The position numbers and the translations under genes are program-made. 64,000 nucleotides of DNA from Lachnospiraceae bacterium (lineage in GTDB: Bacteria > Bacillota > Clostridia > Lachnospirales > Lachnospiraceae), in the NCBI GenBank assembly GCA_022510745.1, contig JAFLSY010000002.1:186001-250000 (forward strand), written 5' to 3'. The notes under the pieces were generated by a model that saw only the letters and a program-made list of their open reading frames with translations, searched no databases and was not told the origin of the DNA. Below are positions 42,502 through 51,485 of this stretch, piece after piece (the stretch's first letter is position 1; every line of letters starts with the position of its first letter).

Positions 42502-44619
42502 TTAGTTCATCAATAAAAAGAACATCCTGATATCCCAGGTATTATCTTCTAAGAGCCTCCATTCATGAACCAGATTGCCAAATGGATCAGAATGTCCATA
42601 CATACCGGATACATACTCGCAGGTCACCAATACCGGCTTACCGTCCTCATAATATAAGGAAAAAGTGTAAGGAACGTCTACCCTGCCGGACACATCTTTC
42701 CACTCAGAAAGTGCAGTCAGGGTTTCTTCCTTTGATATCATCGGAAAATCATGCACTTCATATATTGCTGCTAAATCTTCCGACAAAAAAGCCCCCAGCC
42801 CGAGGTCCGTGCTTCCGTCTTCTGTAAAAAACATTTTACTGCCGTTCCATACAAACTGCATGGGAAATCCGGATTCTATATCATAGCCCTCAGGAGGTGC
42901 CAGTTCCTTCCAGCCGTCCGGCGTGTGCGTATATAACAAGATTGCACAGCCGCCAAAACCTCCGGCATAACCCAGATCAAACATAAAAATCAATTCCTTT
43001 TCCCCATCTAGATTTAAATCCGTACAGGTATATTTCATACTCAGATCAAAATGTAAGGGGGCATATTCCGATGCTTTGGAATCTATGGTCAAGGATTCTC
43101 CGTTCTCAAAAGTGATGATGAGGTATGGACCGTTTAAAACAGCACTACTGATATGTACCTCCTCATCCACAACCGCAGTTTCCAAATCTTCAATTTGTCC
43201 GTTAAAGACAACAATTTGATTATGATAATTTTGAGGGTCCCGAATATAGCCGCTTATAGGATTTGACAGATCACCCGAATAAGAGAAGATACTGTCATAC
43301 CACTCTTTATTCTGTTCCATCATGACTGCATACTCTTTTTTAAGTAGTTGAAATTCTGCTTCCTTTATTGCTTCTTCTTGTTTTTGAAGTTCTTCTTGAA
43401 GTCTTTTAAGTTCCTCTTCCTTTATTAATTCTTCTTGTTTTTGGATTTCTTCTTGAAATCTTTTAAGTTCCTCTTCTTTTATCTCAAATTCTTCTCTTGC
43501 GTTTTCCAGCTGTTCTAATTTATCATGATAATCCTCATGTTCTTCAGTATCTACTAAAATATTTGTAAAGTTCGTGCTTGATTCATTTTCCGTCCCATTA
43601 TCTGCGATATCGGCGCCTTTGTTTCCTGCATTCCCCGTATTTGCCAGAAGGAAAAATGCTGCAGCCAGCAAAATAATAACCAGGATTCCACTGCAGATAA
43701 CTGTTCTTTTTTTATAAGCCAGTACATTTTTAATACGCTGCCTAACGCCCGGCTCCCCGAAAAACAGAGGAATGCGGTTTAGGGGAGTGCTTCCGGCCAT
43801 GGAAAGCAATACATTGGAATAATCTTTTTTACAACTTAGGACATCCCCATCTAACCGGCAGATCACACTTTCGTCACAGGACATTTCCATATCCCTGCAA
43901 AATAGGGAAAAACCCAGCCATACAATAGGGTTAAACCAGTGAAGGCAGCAAATTAATAAACCTAAAGGCTTAAAAAGGAAATCTTTTCTTTTGATATGGG
44001 TACATTCATGTAAAATCACAAGCTGCCTGCTCTCCTCCTTCATATCCTGTGGCAGATAAATCCGGGGCTTTAGAATTCCCATGGTAAAGGCCTGAGAAAA
44101 TCCCTGTACTTCATAAATATTAAAGCTGCCATAAGACAGTTTATGAAGTTCCATACGATTTAACCGTAAGTGAAAGCGCAGATACTTATAAAGATTGCCG
44201 CCTACAAATACCAAGAAGCCCATCAGCCAGATCAGGCTTAAAAGCTCAGAAAGGGAAAGGCTGCTTCCCATCGTGGCATATCCGCTATTCGTTGTCGTTA
44301 CAGAAGCTATGGTGTCTCCAATAGGCATCGTTACGACATTTCCGGACGGTATGGGTTCAACATTCTGTGTCTGAATAATGGGCGCATCCCATATCTCGGA
44401 AGTTAAGATGCGTTCCGGACGAATTTTGATCAGACTAAAAATGCTTTGAAAAGAAAAGGAAAACAACAGCCTAAAGCCCGCCACCGCCCAAAGGCAATAG
44501 GAAAACACCTTTGGAAAACGCTTTAAAAAGAATCTGAACAGCAGAATAAAGAGAATACAGCAGGTCCCGAAAATGCTTTTTTCTAAAATACTATAAAAAC
44601 AAGTAAGTAATATCGACAT
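42502..44619 (-). CDS. BlaR1/MecR1-type M56 peptidase sensor with coiled-coil stalk (pair B)
   Basis: A 705-residue membrane sensor. Early helices, then the M56 domain with HECTH near residue 206 and MEMSCDES downstream, and another helix at about 300-320. Outside is a long charged coiled coil (about 365-430) made of a near-perfect 19-residue duplication, then a domain of unknown type (about 440-705) with a DLNLDGEKELIFM calcium-site-like motif similar to the one in pair A. No penicillin-binding motifs are visible. It is downstream of its repressor gene with a 17-base gap. Confidence 0.85.
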   Translation of the reverse strand: MSILLTCFYSILEKSIFGTCCILFILLFRFFLKRFPKVFSYCLWAVAGFRLLFSFSFQSIFSLIKIRPERILTSEIWDAPIIQTQNVEPIPSGNVVTMPIGDTIASVTTTNSGYATMGSSLSLSELLSLIWLMGFLVFVGGNLYKYLRFHLRLNRMELHKLSYGSFNIYEVQGFSQAFTMGILKPRIYLPQDMKEESRQLVILHECTHIKRKDFLFKPLGLLICCLHWFNPIVWLGFSLFCRDMEMSCDESVICRLDGDVLSCKKDYSNVLLSMAGSTPLNRIPLFFGEPGVRQRIKNVLAYKKRTVICSGILVIILLAAAFFLLANTGNAGNKGADIADNGTENESSTNFTNILVDTEEHEDYHDKLEQLENAREEFEIKEEELKRFQEEIQKQEELIKEEELKRLQEELQKQEEAIKEAEFQLLKKEYAVMMEQNKEWYDSIFSYSGDLSNPISGYIRDPQNYHNQIVVFNGQIEDLETAVVDEEVHISSAVLNGPYLIITFENGESLTIDSKASEYAPLHFDLSMKYTCTDLNLDGEKELIFMFDLGYAGGFGGCAILLYTHTPDGWKELAPPEGYDIESGFPMQFVWNGSKMFFTEDGSTDLGLGAFLSEDLAAIYEVHDFPMISKEETLTALSEWKDVSGRVDVPYTFSLYYEDGKPVLVTCEYVSGMYGHSDPFGNLVHEWRLLEDNTWDIRMFFLLMN
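43358..43480 (-). repeat. Two 57-bp tandem units encoding a coiled-coil stalk
   Basis: TTTTTGAAGTTCTTCTTGAA at 43381 recurs as TTTTTGGATTTCTTCTTGAA at 43438, 57 bases (19 codons) later, with the rest of the unit nearly identical. The encoded K/E/Q-rich heptads form the stalk of the pair B sensor; a recent duplication is likely. Confidence 0.85.
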
Positions 44620-44636
44620 AAATGTATACTCCTCTC

Positions 44637-45017
44637 CTATTTCTTATGTTCAGATTCCGTATAAGCGTCAATATAACGCTTTAGTTCCTCCGCTTCTGCT
44701 ACAGTCAGCCTTTTTCCACCGAAAAAAGCAGTTAAAAACAAAGGCAGGGATCCGGAAAAGCTTTCCTCCACATATTGGCGGCTCAAACCTTCAAAAAACT
44801 GCTCTTTCTTAATCAGTGAGCGTACAATGGTATTTTCATTTTGAAAAATACCCCGGTCACAGAGCTTTTTTAATACGGTATAGGTAGTGGATTTTTTCCA
44901 ATTCAGCTCCTGTTCACACAGCTTGACCAATTCCGGTGAAGAAATGGGTTCATGCTGCCAGATCAACTCAGCAAATTTTGCTTCCGTTTCCGCTAAATGA
45001 TATTTTTTATTCTCCAT
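44637..45017 (-). CDS. blaI: BlaI/MecI-type repressor (pair B)
   Basis: A 126-residue winged-helix repressor (LAETEAKFAELIWQHEPISSPELVKL, then LNWKKSTTYTVLKKLCDRGIFQ). ATG 45017 is chosen because GGAGGAGAG lies nine bases upstream and the protein then starts as family members do; the frame is open up to 45089 without a ribosome site. It precedes its sensor gene. Its recognition helix (WKKSTTYTVLKKL) differs from pair A (WSKSTTLTMLKRM), in line with the different operators. Confidence 0.9.
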   Translation of the reverse strand: MENKKYHLAETEAKFAELIWQHEPISSPELVKLCEQELNWKKSTTYTVLKKLCDRGIFQNENTIVRSLIKKEQFFEGLSRQYVEESFSGSLPLFLTAFFGGKRLTVAEAEELKRYIDAYTESEHKK

Positions 45018-45095
45018 ATGTAAATTCTCTCCTCCTTGCTGTTTAATAGAACAGCATTTCTCTTTATCTTCCATGGTAAGATAAAACAAAAACTG

Positions 45096-45143
45096 GTCTA
45101 TAAACGATAGACTGATTACACTCTCAATCTATCACCTATAGAC
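45096..45143. promoter_or_regulatory. Double operator of pair B
   Basis: Two 17-base dyads, GTCTATAAACGATAGAC (45096-45112) and ATCTATCACCTATAGAC (45127-45143), 31 bases centre to centre, each GTCTAT-N5-ATAGAC (one end base off). The layout copies pair A but the half-site differs. One dyad fills the promoter spacer, the other lies downstream of the -10. Confidence 0.82.
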
Positions 45144-45154
45144 CAGCTTGTCAA
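45126..45154 (-). promoter_or_regulatory. Promoter of the pair B BlaI-BlaR1 operon
   Basis: On the - strand TTGACA (45154-45149), 17-base spacer, TAGATT (45131-45126). A strong -35 and moderate -10 covered by the operator dyads. Confidence 0.75.
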
Positions 45155-45165
45155 GTATAATTTGA

Positions 45166-45720
45166 TTACAATTTCCCTTCTGAAAAGAAATAGGCCACAA
45201 TCTGCGCGCGGGAGCTGAATTCTTCCGTTTCTAACAGCCTCGAAACCTCTTCTTTTGTATAGAGGGCAGCCTGAATATCTTCATTGTCAGAGGAATGATC
45301 ACTAAATTCCCCTTCCACCTCTACAAATGCAATCTGGTTTTTAATATCGGAAAGAGATACGGCGGCAAAAGCAGCCGGCAGGATCTTATGGATCTTTTTG
45401 AGATGAAGTCCCGTTTCTTCATACAGTTCCCTGCGGATACAGTCCGCCATGCTCTCTCCTTCTTCCAGCATACCGGCACAGAGATTGTATATAGTCCTTC
45501 CTACCGCCATACGAAACTCCTTTAAAAGCAGCAGTTTGTCTTCGCAGATCGCTACAATGGAAATTCCGCTGGTTTTCCTGCCTATATCAGAGAAATCATT
45601 AAGCTCTTTATGACTGACCATTTCGTAATATTTTTCTCTGCCTGCCTTATTCAAATAAGTCAATTCATAAAGTTTTAAATAGCGTCCGTTCCAGACCTTT
45701 TTCAAGTTCAGAAATTTCAT
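45166..45720 (-). CDS. Nudix hydrolase, ADP-ribose pyrophosphatase-like
   Basis: A 184-residue Nudix protein. The Nudix box GMLEEGESMADCIRRELYEETGL fits the GX5EX7REUXEEXGU pattern fully. The N-terminal beta sheet and the position of the box match ADP-ribose pyrophosphatases, but substrate cannot be settled. AAAGGAG precedes the ATG, 12 bases after the RNase G stop. Confidence 0.88.
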   Translation of the reverse strand: MKFLNLKKVWNGRYLKLYELTYLNKAGREKYYEMVSHKELNDFSDIGRKTSGISIVAICEDKLLLLKEFRMAVGRTIYNLCAGMLEEGESMADCIRRELYEETGLHLKKIHKILPAAFAAVSLSDIKNQIAFVEVEGEFSDHSSDNEDIQAALYTKEEVSRLLETEEFSSRAQIVAYFFSEGKL

Positions 45721-45732
45721 GAGCTTGCTCCT

Positions 45733-46965
45733 TTACTCTGTCTTGACATTGGATAACAGCGCACGTAACGGCTTGTTTACTCGTTTTCTTGTGATTTCCA
45801 CCAGTCCTAGGGGAGTCATATCCACAATGTCCGTATGAATGGAATCTTTGGCCGTCAGCAACCTTAGATAATTTAACAGTTCTTTATTATGTTCTTCTTT
45901 TTCCATATTGATAAAATCTACCAGAATCATGCCTGAGAGATTCCGAAGCCGCAGTTGTCTGGCAATTTCTTCGGCCGCTTCTTTGTTGATCCGAAAGAAG
46001 GTATCTTCACTGTTTCTGCCGGCTTCATATTTACCTGTATTCACATCGATCGCAGTGAGTGCTTCTGTGGGTTCAATTACCAGATATGCTCCGCTCCTAA
46101 GCCACACACGGTTCTCCAAAGCCGTTTGCAATAAAGTACCCACACTGTAGAGCTTAGCCAGAGGATAATCATCTTCATAGAGGCGTACGGAGGGACGGTC
46201 GGACAGTTTTTCACCTTCTTGTATCAACGCCTGATAAATATCCCTGCAATCTGTTACAATCTCGTCATATTCTTCTGTATTATAATTTTTTAAATCCTCT
46301 ATAAAGGGCGTCCCTCTTTTATGAAGGCAGGTAAAACAGGTACGGTAAGAAGCTTCTCTGCATATTCTGAAGAACTGCTCCGACAATTCCTCCCATTCTT
46401 CTAAAAGAACCTTCAAATCCGTCAGATTGCCTGCATTGGTTCTCACCACCATACCATAGCGTACTTTTTCCGTTTCTTTCTGCACACATTCCTTTTTGGC
46501 AGAGCAAAGACCGTTTTCTGTGAAAAACAAGATCAGTTCTTTGCGTTTTTCTTCAGAAAGCTTGGTAGAAATTCCCAACCGGGAATTTCCTCCGGAAATC
46601 ACCAGATAGTTACCGGCTATGGAAAGATTGGTGGTCAGTGCTGGCTGTTTGCTTTTGAGTCCGTCCCTCGCCACTTGTACTACAATTTCATCTCCGCCGC
46701 GCAGGCTGCCGTCATATGTCCTGTTTAGAAGCAAAGGATTCTTTACCTCACTAAAAGGCAGGAACGCAAGCTGTTTGTCTCCGATTTCCACAAAAGCTGC
46801 CTGAATATTACTTATTATGCGCTGTACCTTTCCCACATAGATATTCCCTACCAGAGAGGCAGAGTCTTCCTCATAGACATCTACGGACAGTAATCGTCCG
46901 CTTTGTATCAGCAGTCCGAGAAGCTTTTTCTTATAGCGTATATATAATATTTTTCCTTTACTCAT
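45733..46965 (-). CDS. rng: Ribonuclease E/G family protein lacking the zinc-link
   Basis: A 410-residue endoribonuclease of the RNase E/G family. An S1 domain (about 35-105; GNIYVGKVQRIISNIQAAFVEIG) is followed by the RNase H-like and catalytic DNase I-like region, with metal aspartates in AIDVNTG and VDFINME. The protein stops 17 residues after the conserved LVEITRKR, right where other members carry the CPxCxG zinc-link that builds the dimer/tetramer. ATG 46965 follows GTGAGGCGG and overlaps the DUF2344 stop by 8 bases. Confidence 0.9.
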   Translation of the reverse strand: MSKGKILYIRYKKKLLGLLIQSGRLLSVDVYEEDSASLVGNIYVGKVQRIISNIQAAFVEIGDKQLAFLPFSEVKNPLLLNRTYDGSLRGGDEIVVQVARDGLKSKQPALTTNLSIAGNYLVISGGNSRLGISTKLSEEKRKELILFFTENGLCSAKKECVQKETEKVRYGMVVRTNAGNLTDLKVLLEEWEELSEQFFRICREASYRTCFTCLHKRGTPFIEDLKNYNTEEYDEIVTDCRDIYQALIQEGEKLSDRPSVRLYEDDYPLAKLYSVGTLLQTALENRVWLRSGAYLVIEPTEALTAIDVNTGKYEAGRNSEDTFFRINKEAAEEIARQLRLRNLSGMILVDFINMEKEEHNKELLNYLRLLTAKDSIHTDIVDMTPLGLVEITRKRVNKPLRALLSNVKTE

Positions 46966-47698
46966 TAACCGCCTCACTGTTATTTTTTGCGATAGGACCG
47001 CTCTCTGACCCGATTTCATCCAGAGGAACCAGTTTCCTGTTTTCTTCCGTCCCGATATTCATATAAGTTTCTTCTCTGGTGATGAGAAGTGCGTTTTCTT
47101 TTATTGATTCTCCATACATGGAAAGAAACGCTTCTAATACCATGCCGGGTTTGATATTTCTTACACTTCCTGTTTCTAACAGCATATAGATGGCATCCTG
47201 ACATAGTTTCAGTTCATAGATGCATGGTTTCAAATCCATATCCAGCGTGTTCTTTTTGGTTTCCTTGGTGATCGGAATGGATTCCCTGGAATAAAACTCT
47301 GACAGACAGTTTTTCCAGTCAAACTCAGGCTCTCTGCCCTCCCTAAAACGTACGGTATATGATGCGGCAGCTACACTGGCCATGGCATTCTTTGCATGTT
47401 CCGGCAATACCCTTGCAGAAAGGACCTCCATTCCCTCTACACCGGCTGCATTCAGCCTTTCCACCGTTTCATCGCTGCCGGGAAAACTGTTTACCTCCAT
47501 GTCCATATATTCTCCGTTACTTTCCTGCCCCAGTCCCAAAGGGGCCGCAAAGGACATGATCTGATGAGGGGAAAACCCTGTAGAATATGCAACGTCAATT
47601 CCGGATCTGCGCACAGCCTTTTGAAAAAAACGCTGCACATCCAGATGTCCGATAAATTTCAGATTTCCGTATTTACGAAATTTAATTCTGATTTTCAT
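46958..47698 (-). CDS. DUF2344 / TIGR03936 radical-SAM-linked protein
   Basis: A 246-residue protein of the family that accompanies, or is fused to, the large radical SAM protein TIGR03960. Diagnostic segments: IRIKFRKYGNLKFIGHLDVQRFFQKAVRR and STGFSPHQIMSFAAPLGLG. Function is unknown. ATG 47698 fits the family start but has only a weak ribosome site, so translation may be coupled to the upstream gene 44 bases away. Confidence 0.9.
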   Translation of the reverse strand: MKIRIKFRKYGNLKFIGHLDVQRFFQKAVRRSGIDVAYSTGFSPHQIMSFAAPLGLGQESNGEYMDMEVNSFPGSDETVERLNAAGVEGMEVLSARVLPEHAKNAMASVAAASYTVRFREGREPEFDWKNCLSEFYSRESIPITKETKKNTLDMDLKPCIYELKLCQDAIYMLLETGSVRNIKPGMVLEAFLSMYGESIKENALLITREETYMNIGTEENRKLVPLDEIGSESGPIAKNNSEAVNE

Positions 47699-47742
47699 AA
47701 GCAATAACCATATCTTTCCGAATCCACATCTTATAAGTTCCG

Positions 47743-49638
47743 TTATGACCAGCAGGGCGTCCCGTCATCATAATGCGCTTCATAACAGATACCTCCGCCA
47801 AAACGGGCAGCTCCACAGCCCTGACATTCCTTGCGACAGTTGTTGGTAGTCTCCTCCCGCTGTGCTTTCTGCCATTCCTTTTTCAAAAATGCTTTCGATA
47901 CACCGCAGTCTATAAAGTCCCAAGGGAAAATTTCTTCCATACCGCGTTCCCTTGTGGTATAAAAATCGGGGTCTATACCGCATTCTTCAAAGGCCTGCAT
48001 CCATTTTTCATTGTCAAAACACTCGCTCCAGGCATCGAAAATTGCTCCTTTTTCATAGACCTTTAACAGTACTTTGGAAATTTTTCGGTCGCCTCTGGCC
48101 AATACGCCCTCTAAAACGGCAGTATCTGCCTCATGCCAGTTATATTTAATACTCTTTTGGTTCAATTGTTCCATAATAGCTTTTTTAGTAGTATAAGCCT
48201 TGTCCAGAAATTCCTCTTTAGTACACTGCGTGGCCCATTGGAACGGGGTAAAAGGCTTAGGAACAAAAAAGGAGGTACTGGCTACGATCTGCACTCTGCC
48301 ATTGACTCTTTTTTCCTTAGGTACCAGTTCATAAAAGGTGGCAGCAATTTTATTGGACAGTTCCGCGATTCCCCGGATATCTTCTTCCGTCTCGGTGGGA
48401 AGTCCCAGCATAAAATACAGCTTGACCCTTGTCCAGCCGCCTTCAAAGGCCAAAGCGGCGCCTCCTAAAATATCTTCTTCGCTCAAACCTTTATTAATGA
48501 CATTTCGAAGCCTCTGACTGCCGGCCTCGGGCGCAAAAGTAAGGCTTGTCTTTTTCACATCCTGTACTTTACTCATCACATCTAAGGAGAAGGCATCAAT
48601 CCGCAGGGACGGCAGCGAAATATTCACGTGGTTCTTACTGCAATCCTCCATGAGAAAATCTATCAGTTCCGGGAGTTTGGTATGGTCGCTGGAGCTTAAA
48701 GAACTTAAAGAGATTTCTTCCTGGCCGGTATTTTTTAACATTTCCAGCGCATATCGTTTTAAGGTCTCCACATCCCGCTCCCGTACCGGACGGTAAATCT
48801 GTCCGGCCTGACAAAAACGACAGCCCCTCATACATCCCCGCATAATTTCCAATACTACTCTGTCTTGTGTGATCTTCATAAATGGAACAAGCGGCTTCAA
48901 AGGATAGGAAACATCGGATACATCCATTGCCACTTCTTTTAAAATGGTTGCGGGAATACCTTCTTCAAGAGGCGTAAAGGCCGCGATGGTACCGTCTTCA
49001 TTATAGGATGGTTCATAGAAAGAAGGCACATAAATACCGGATATTTTGGCAGCACGCCTTAAAAACTCCTTTCTGCCCACACCCTCTTTTTTACATTTGC
49101 GGTACAAATGAATTAGTTCTTCGTTATGGGTTTCGCCTTCCCCGATATAGAATAGATCAAAGAAATCCGCAATAGGTTCCGGATTGTATGTACAGGGACC
49201 TCCACCGACTACAATGGGCATATCCTCCCCTCTTTCCGCCGCCATAAGAGGAATCCCGGCCAAATCCAGAACCTGCAGAATATTGGTATAGCACATCTCA
49301 TACTGTATGGTAATATCCAGAAAATCAAAATCTTTTATGGAATCCTGAGATTCTAAGGCAAACAGCGGAATATTCTCTTTACGCAAAACAGCGTCCAAAT
49401 CCACCCAGGGCGAATAAACCCTTTCACACCATACGCCTTCCATTCGGTTGAACATATCGTAAAGAATCTGAATCCCCAGATGGGACATACCGATTTCGTA
49501 TACATCAGGAAAGCAGAAAGCGATTCTCACATCTACTTCTTCTTTTTTCTTTACCACGGAATTAACTTCTCCGCCTATATAACGTGCTGGTTTCTCAATG
49601 CTTAACAGGATATCATCCGACAGTGCAAGTTTGCTCAT
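47743..49638 (-). CDS. TIGR03960 family B12-binding/radical SAM protein
   Basis: A 631-residue protein with an N-terminal cobalamin-binding-like region (about 40-190, FPDVYEIGMSHLGIQILYD, VVGGGPCTYNPEPI) and a radical SAM domain with the 4Fe-4S cluster cysteines C269, C273 and C276 in RGCMRGCRFCQAG. The C-terminus is cysteine-rich (CRKECQGCGAARFGGG), a possible further metal site. Family function is unknown; linkage to RNase G and ribosomal genes suggests RNA or ribosome modification (inference). ATG 49638 has GAGAG upstream; ATG 49650 is possible. Confidence 0.9.
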   Translation of the reverse strand: MSKLALSDDILLSIEKPARYIGGEVNSVVKKKEEVDVRIAFCFPDVYEIGMSHLGIQILYDMFNRMEGVWCERVYSPWVDLDAVLRKENIPLFALESQDSIKDFDFLDITIQYEMCYTNILQVLDLAGIPLMAAERGEDMPIVVGGGPCTYNPEPIADFFDLFYIGEGETHNEELIHLYRKCKKEGVGRKEFLRRAAKISGIYVPSFYEPSYNEDGTIAAFTPLEEGIPATILKEVAMDVSDVSYPLKPLVPFMKITQDRVVLEIMRGCMRGCRFCQAGQIYRPVRERDVETLKRYALEMLKNTGQEEISLSSLSSSDHTKLPELIDFLMEDCSKNHVNISLPSLRIDAFSLDVMSKVQDVKKTSLTFAPEAGSQRLRNVINKGLSEEDILGGAALAFEGGWTRVKLYFMLGLPTETEEDIRGIAELSNKIAATFYELVPKEKRVNGRVQIVASTSFFVPKPFTPFQWATQCTKEEFLDKAYTTKKAIMEQLNQKSIKYNWHEADTAVLEGVLARGDRKISKVLLKVYEKGAIFDAWSECFDNEKWMQAFEECGIDPDFYTTRERGMEEIFPWDFIDCGVSKAFLKKEWQKAQREETTNNCRKECQGCGAARFGGGICYEAHYDDGTPCWS

Positions 49639-49673
49639 AAATTCTCTCATTTCTCATTTTCTGTATCCAAAGG

Positions 49674-50051
49674 TTATTTTATCAGATTATCTAAAGTATA
49701 CGTGATTTCTTCCATAAAAGCAAATCCATTTGAGGAGTAATTCCCCTCTATGTAAGACAATATTTTTTCGGCATTTACAGAAAGCCATTCTCCTTTTGTA
49801 TAATCCAGAATGACAAAGAGGGAAAACAGTATAATGGCAAACAGACTGCGCATTCCAAGTGTAGAACTCTTTCCTTTTTTCCTTAAATCTGCAGCATCTG
49901 CCAAATCGGTATCATCATTTAAAAAATTATTGTCATATTTTTGCCCATAAAGTATATACTGCTGTTGCCTTAAACTGTTACGATTTCTGTTGTTTGCTTC
50001 CCGAATGCTTCGAACTAATTCCAGCTTTCGCTCTATTGAAATGTCACTCAC
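49674..50051 (-). CDS. Unknown small membrane protein
   Basis: A 125-residue protein with a charged N-terminus (IERKLELVRSIREANNRNRNSLRQQQ), one membrane helix (about 66-83) and a short outer tail. I do not recognise it. The start is GTG 50051, six bases after AGAGGTGA. It lies after the his operon terminator and before the radical SAM gene. Confidence 0.7.
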   Translation of the reverse strand: MSDISIERKLELVRSIREANNRNRNSLRQQQYILYGQKYDNNFLNDDTDLADAADLRKKGKSSTLGMRSLFAIILFSLFVILDYTKGEWLSVNAEKILSYIEGNYSSNGFAFMEEITYTLDNLIK

Positions 50052-50067
50052 TTAATTTCACCTCTCA

Positions 50068-50116
50068 TAAAAAACAGCGAGAAGTATACATAATTATTTT
50101 ATGTCAACTCCTCGCT
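50068..50116 (-). terminator. Terminator of the his operon
   Basis: On the - strand an imperfect stem (outer AGCGAG/CTCGCT, inner ACATAA/TTATGT) is followed by GTTTTTT. Lies between hisIE and the small membrane gene. Confidence 0.8.
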
Positions 50117-50171
50117 CATTTACATGCTTTTCTTACTAAATATTATGAAAAATACTTTTGGGATATGCTTC

Positions 50172-51458
50172 CTATCGTTTGGCAAGTTCCTCCGTAATTT
50201 CTTCCCAAGTCACTTCCTTTTCTGCCATCAACACCATCATATGATACAAAAAGTCGGAAATCTCATATTTAATCTCATTGGCATTAGGATTCTTGGCCGC
50301 AATGACAATTTCGGTAGCCTCTTCACCCAGTTTCTTAAGGATTTTGTCAATTCCTTTATCAAAGAGATAATTGGTATAAGACCCCTCCTTAGGGTGCAGC
50401 TTACGGTCCTGAATCACACCGAACACCTCTTCAAAGACCTTTAAAGGATTAGCGTTCTCCTTATAATCCCTTTTCACTACTTCGTTAAAAAAGCAGGATC
50501 TGGCACCGGTATGACAGGCAGCTCCCACCTGGGAAACCCGGGCTAAAAGGGTATCCAGATCACAGTCCGCATACAGTGCTTTTACATACTGAAAATGTCC
50601 GCTGGTTTCTCCCTTAAGCCACTGCGCATTTCTGCTGCGGCTGTAATAATGCATCTTTCCAGTGTGTAAAGTTGCGGCGTAAGCCTCTTCATTCATGTAA
50701 GCTACCATTAAAACCTCGGAAGTAATATAATCCTGCACTACTACCGGAAGCAAACCGTCCTTAGAAAGCTTGAAGTCACTCCATTTATATGCGGCTTCCA
50801 GACTCTCCACCTGAATACCGTTTTGTCTGCAGATATCCTTTAAGTTCAGAATTTCTTTTACATTATCATTGACAGTATTTCCGGTAATTCCCGCCACATT
50901 CTCATGAGCAAAGACTTCTAACAGTTTATTTAGGGCCAACTGATTGATCTGTACAATCATGGGAAGCTGTGTCACCGCGGCTGTCTCCCGGATTCTGTGG
51001 GCATTCATCAGTACAAGCCCTGAAAGATAAGTTTCTGCCAGTTTCCGATTCTCCGCGATGACTTTTTCGTCATTATAGGCGGCAAGCAGCTTTTCCTTAC
51101 CGAATTTCAGAGACACTTCTTCTGTTAACGCTACATTTTCAGACTTATCATAATCCAGAATCGCCTTTTTACATCCGGCATAAAGTAATTTCTTAACGTC
51201 CTCCATACGGCGGATATTGCCGGCTCCGTACACATCTACCTCCACCGAAGCACAGATTTCTTTTATAATATCCAGAGCTTCCTCATGCCCCTCATCGCCT
51301 TGGGACATATCAAATACGATCAGTTCATCTATATTGTTCTCACTGTAATAGTGTGAAAGACGTATGGGATCCGTATCTACAATGGTCGTGTCACTCAGAC
51401 TTTTTACCGCATGGGTATGATACAGGTAAATACAGGCCGTAAATTTTTTGGTATGCAT
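50172..51458 (-). CDS. hisIE: HisIE with an N-terminal degenerate HisA/HisF-like barrel
   Basis: A 428-residue fusion. Residues about 235-327 are phosphoribosyl-AMP cyclohydrolase (His[14 protein letters not shown] at 298-302, [10 protein letters not shown]), and about 335-428 are phosphoribosyl-ATP pyrophosphatase (His[29 protein letters not shown]); these do steps 2 and 3 of histidine synthesis. Residues 1-220 look like a HisA/HisF TIM barrel ([38 protein letters not shown]) but the catalytic aspartates expected near residues 11 and 130 read Y/L and N, so this part is probably not an active isomerase or cyclase. AAGGAG precedes the ATG. Confidence 0.9.
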   Translation of the reverse strand: MHTKKFTACIYLYHTHAVKSLSDTTIVDTDPIRLSHYYSENNIDELIVFDMSQGDEGHEEALDIIKEICASVEVDVYGAGNIRRMEDVKKLLYAGCKKAILDYDKSENVALTEEVSLKFGKEKLLAAYNDEKVIAENRKLAETYLSGLVLMNAHRIRETAAVTQLPMIVQINQLALNKLLEVFAHENVAGITGNTVNDNVKEILNLKDICRQNGIQVESLEAAYKWSDFKLSKDGLLPVVVQDYITSEVLMVAYMNEEAYAATLHTGKMHYYSRSRNAQWLKGETSGHFQYVKALYADCDLDTLLARVSQVGAACHTGARSCFFNEVVKRDYKENANPLKVFEEVFGVIQDRKLHPKEGSYTNYLFDKGIDKILKKLGEEATEIVIAAKNPNANEIKYEISDFLYHMMVLMAEKEVTWEEITEELAKR

Positions 51459-51485
51459 ATTCCATCTCCTTATCGAAAGTATCTC

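Noticed and set aside
43358..43480. 57-bp repeat as a mobile or CRISPR element
   Set aside because: It is in frame, encodes coiled-coil heptads and has no spacers or ends.
39449..45017. Beta-lactam resistance locus
   Set aside because: The sensors lack penicillin-binding motifs and there is no beta-lactamase or mecA-type gene next to the pairs.
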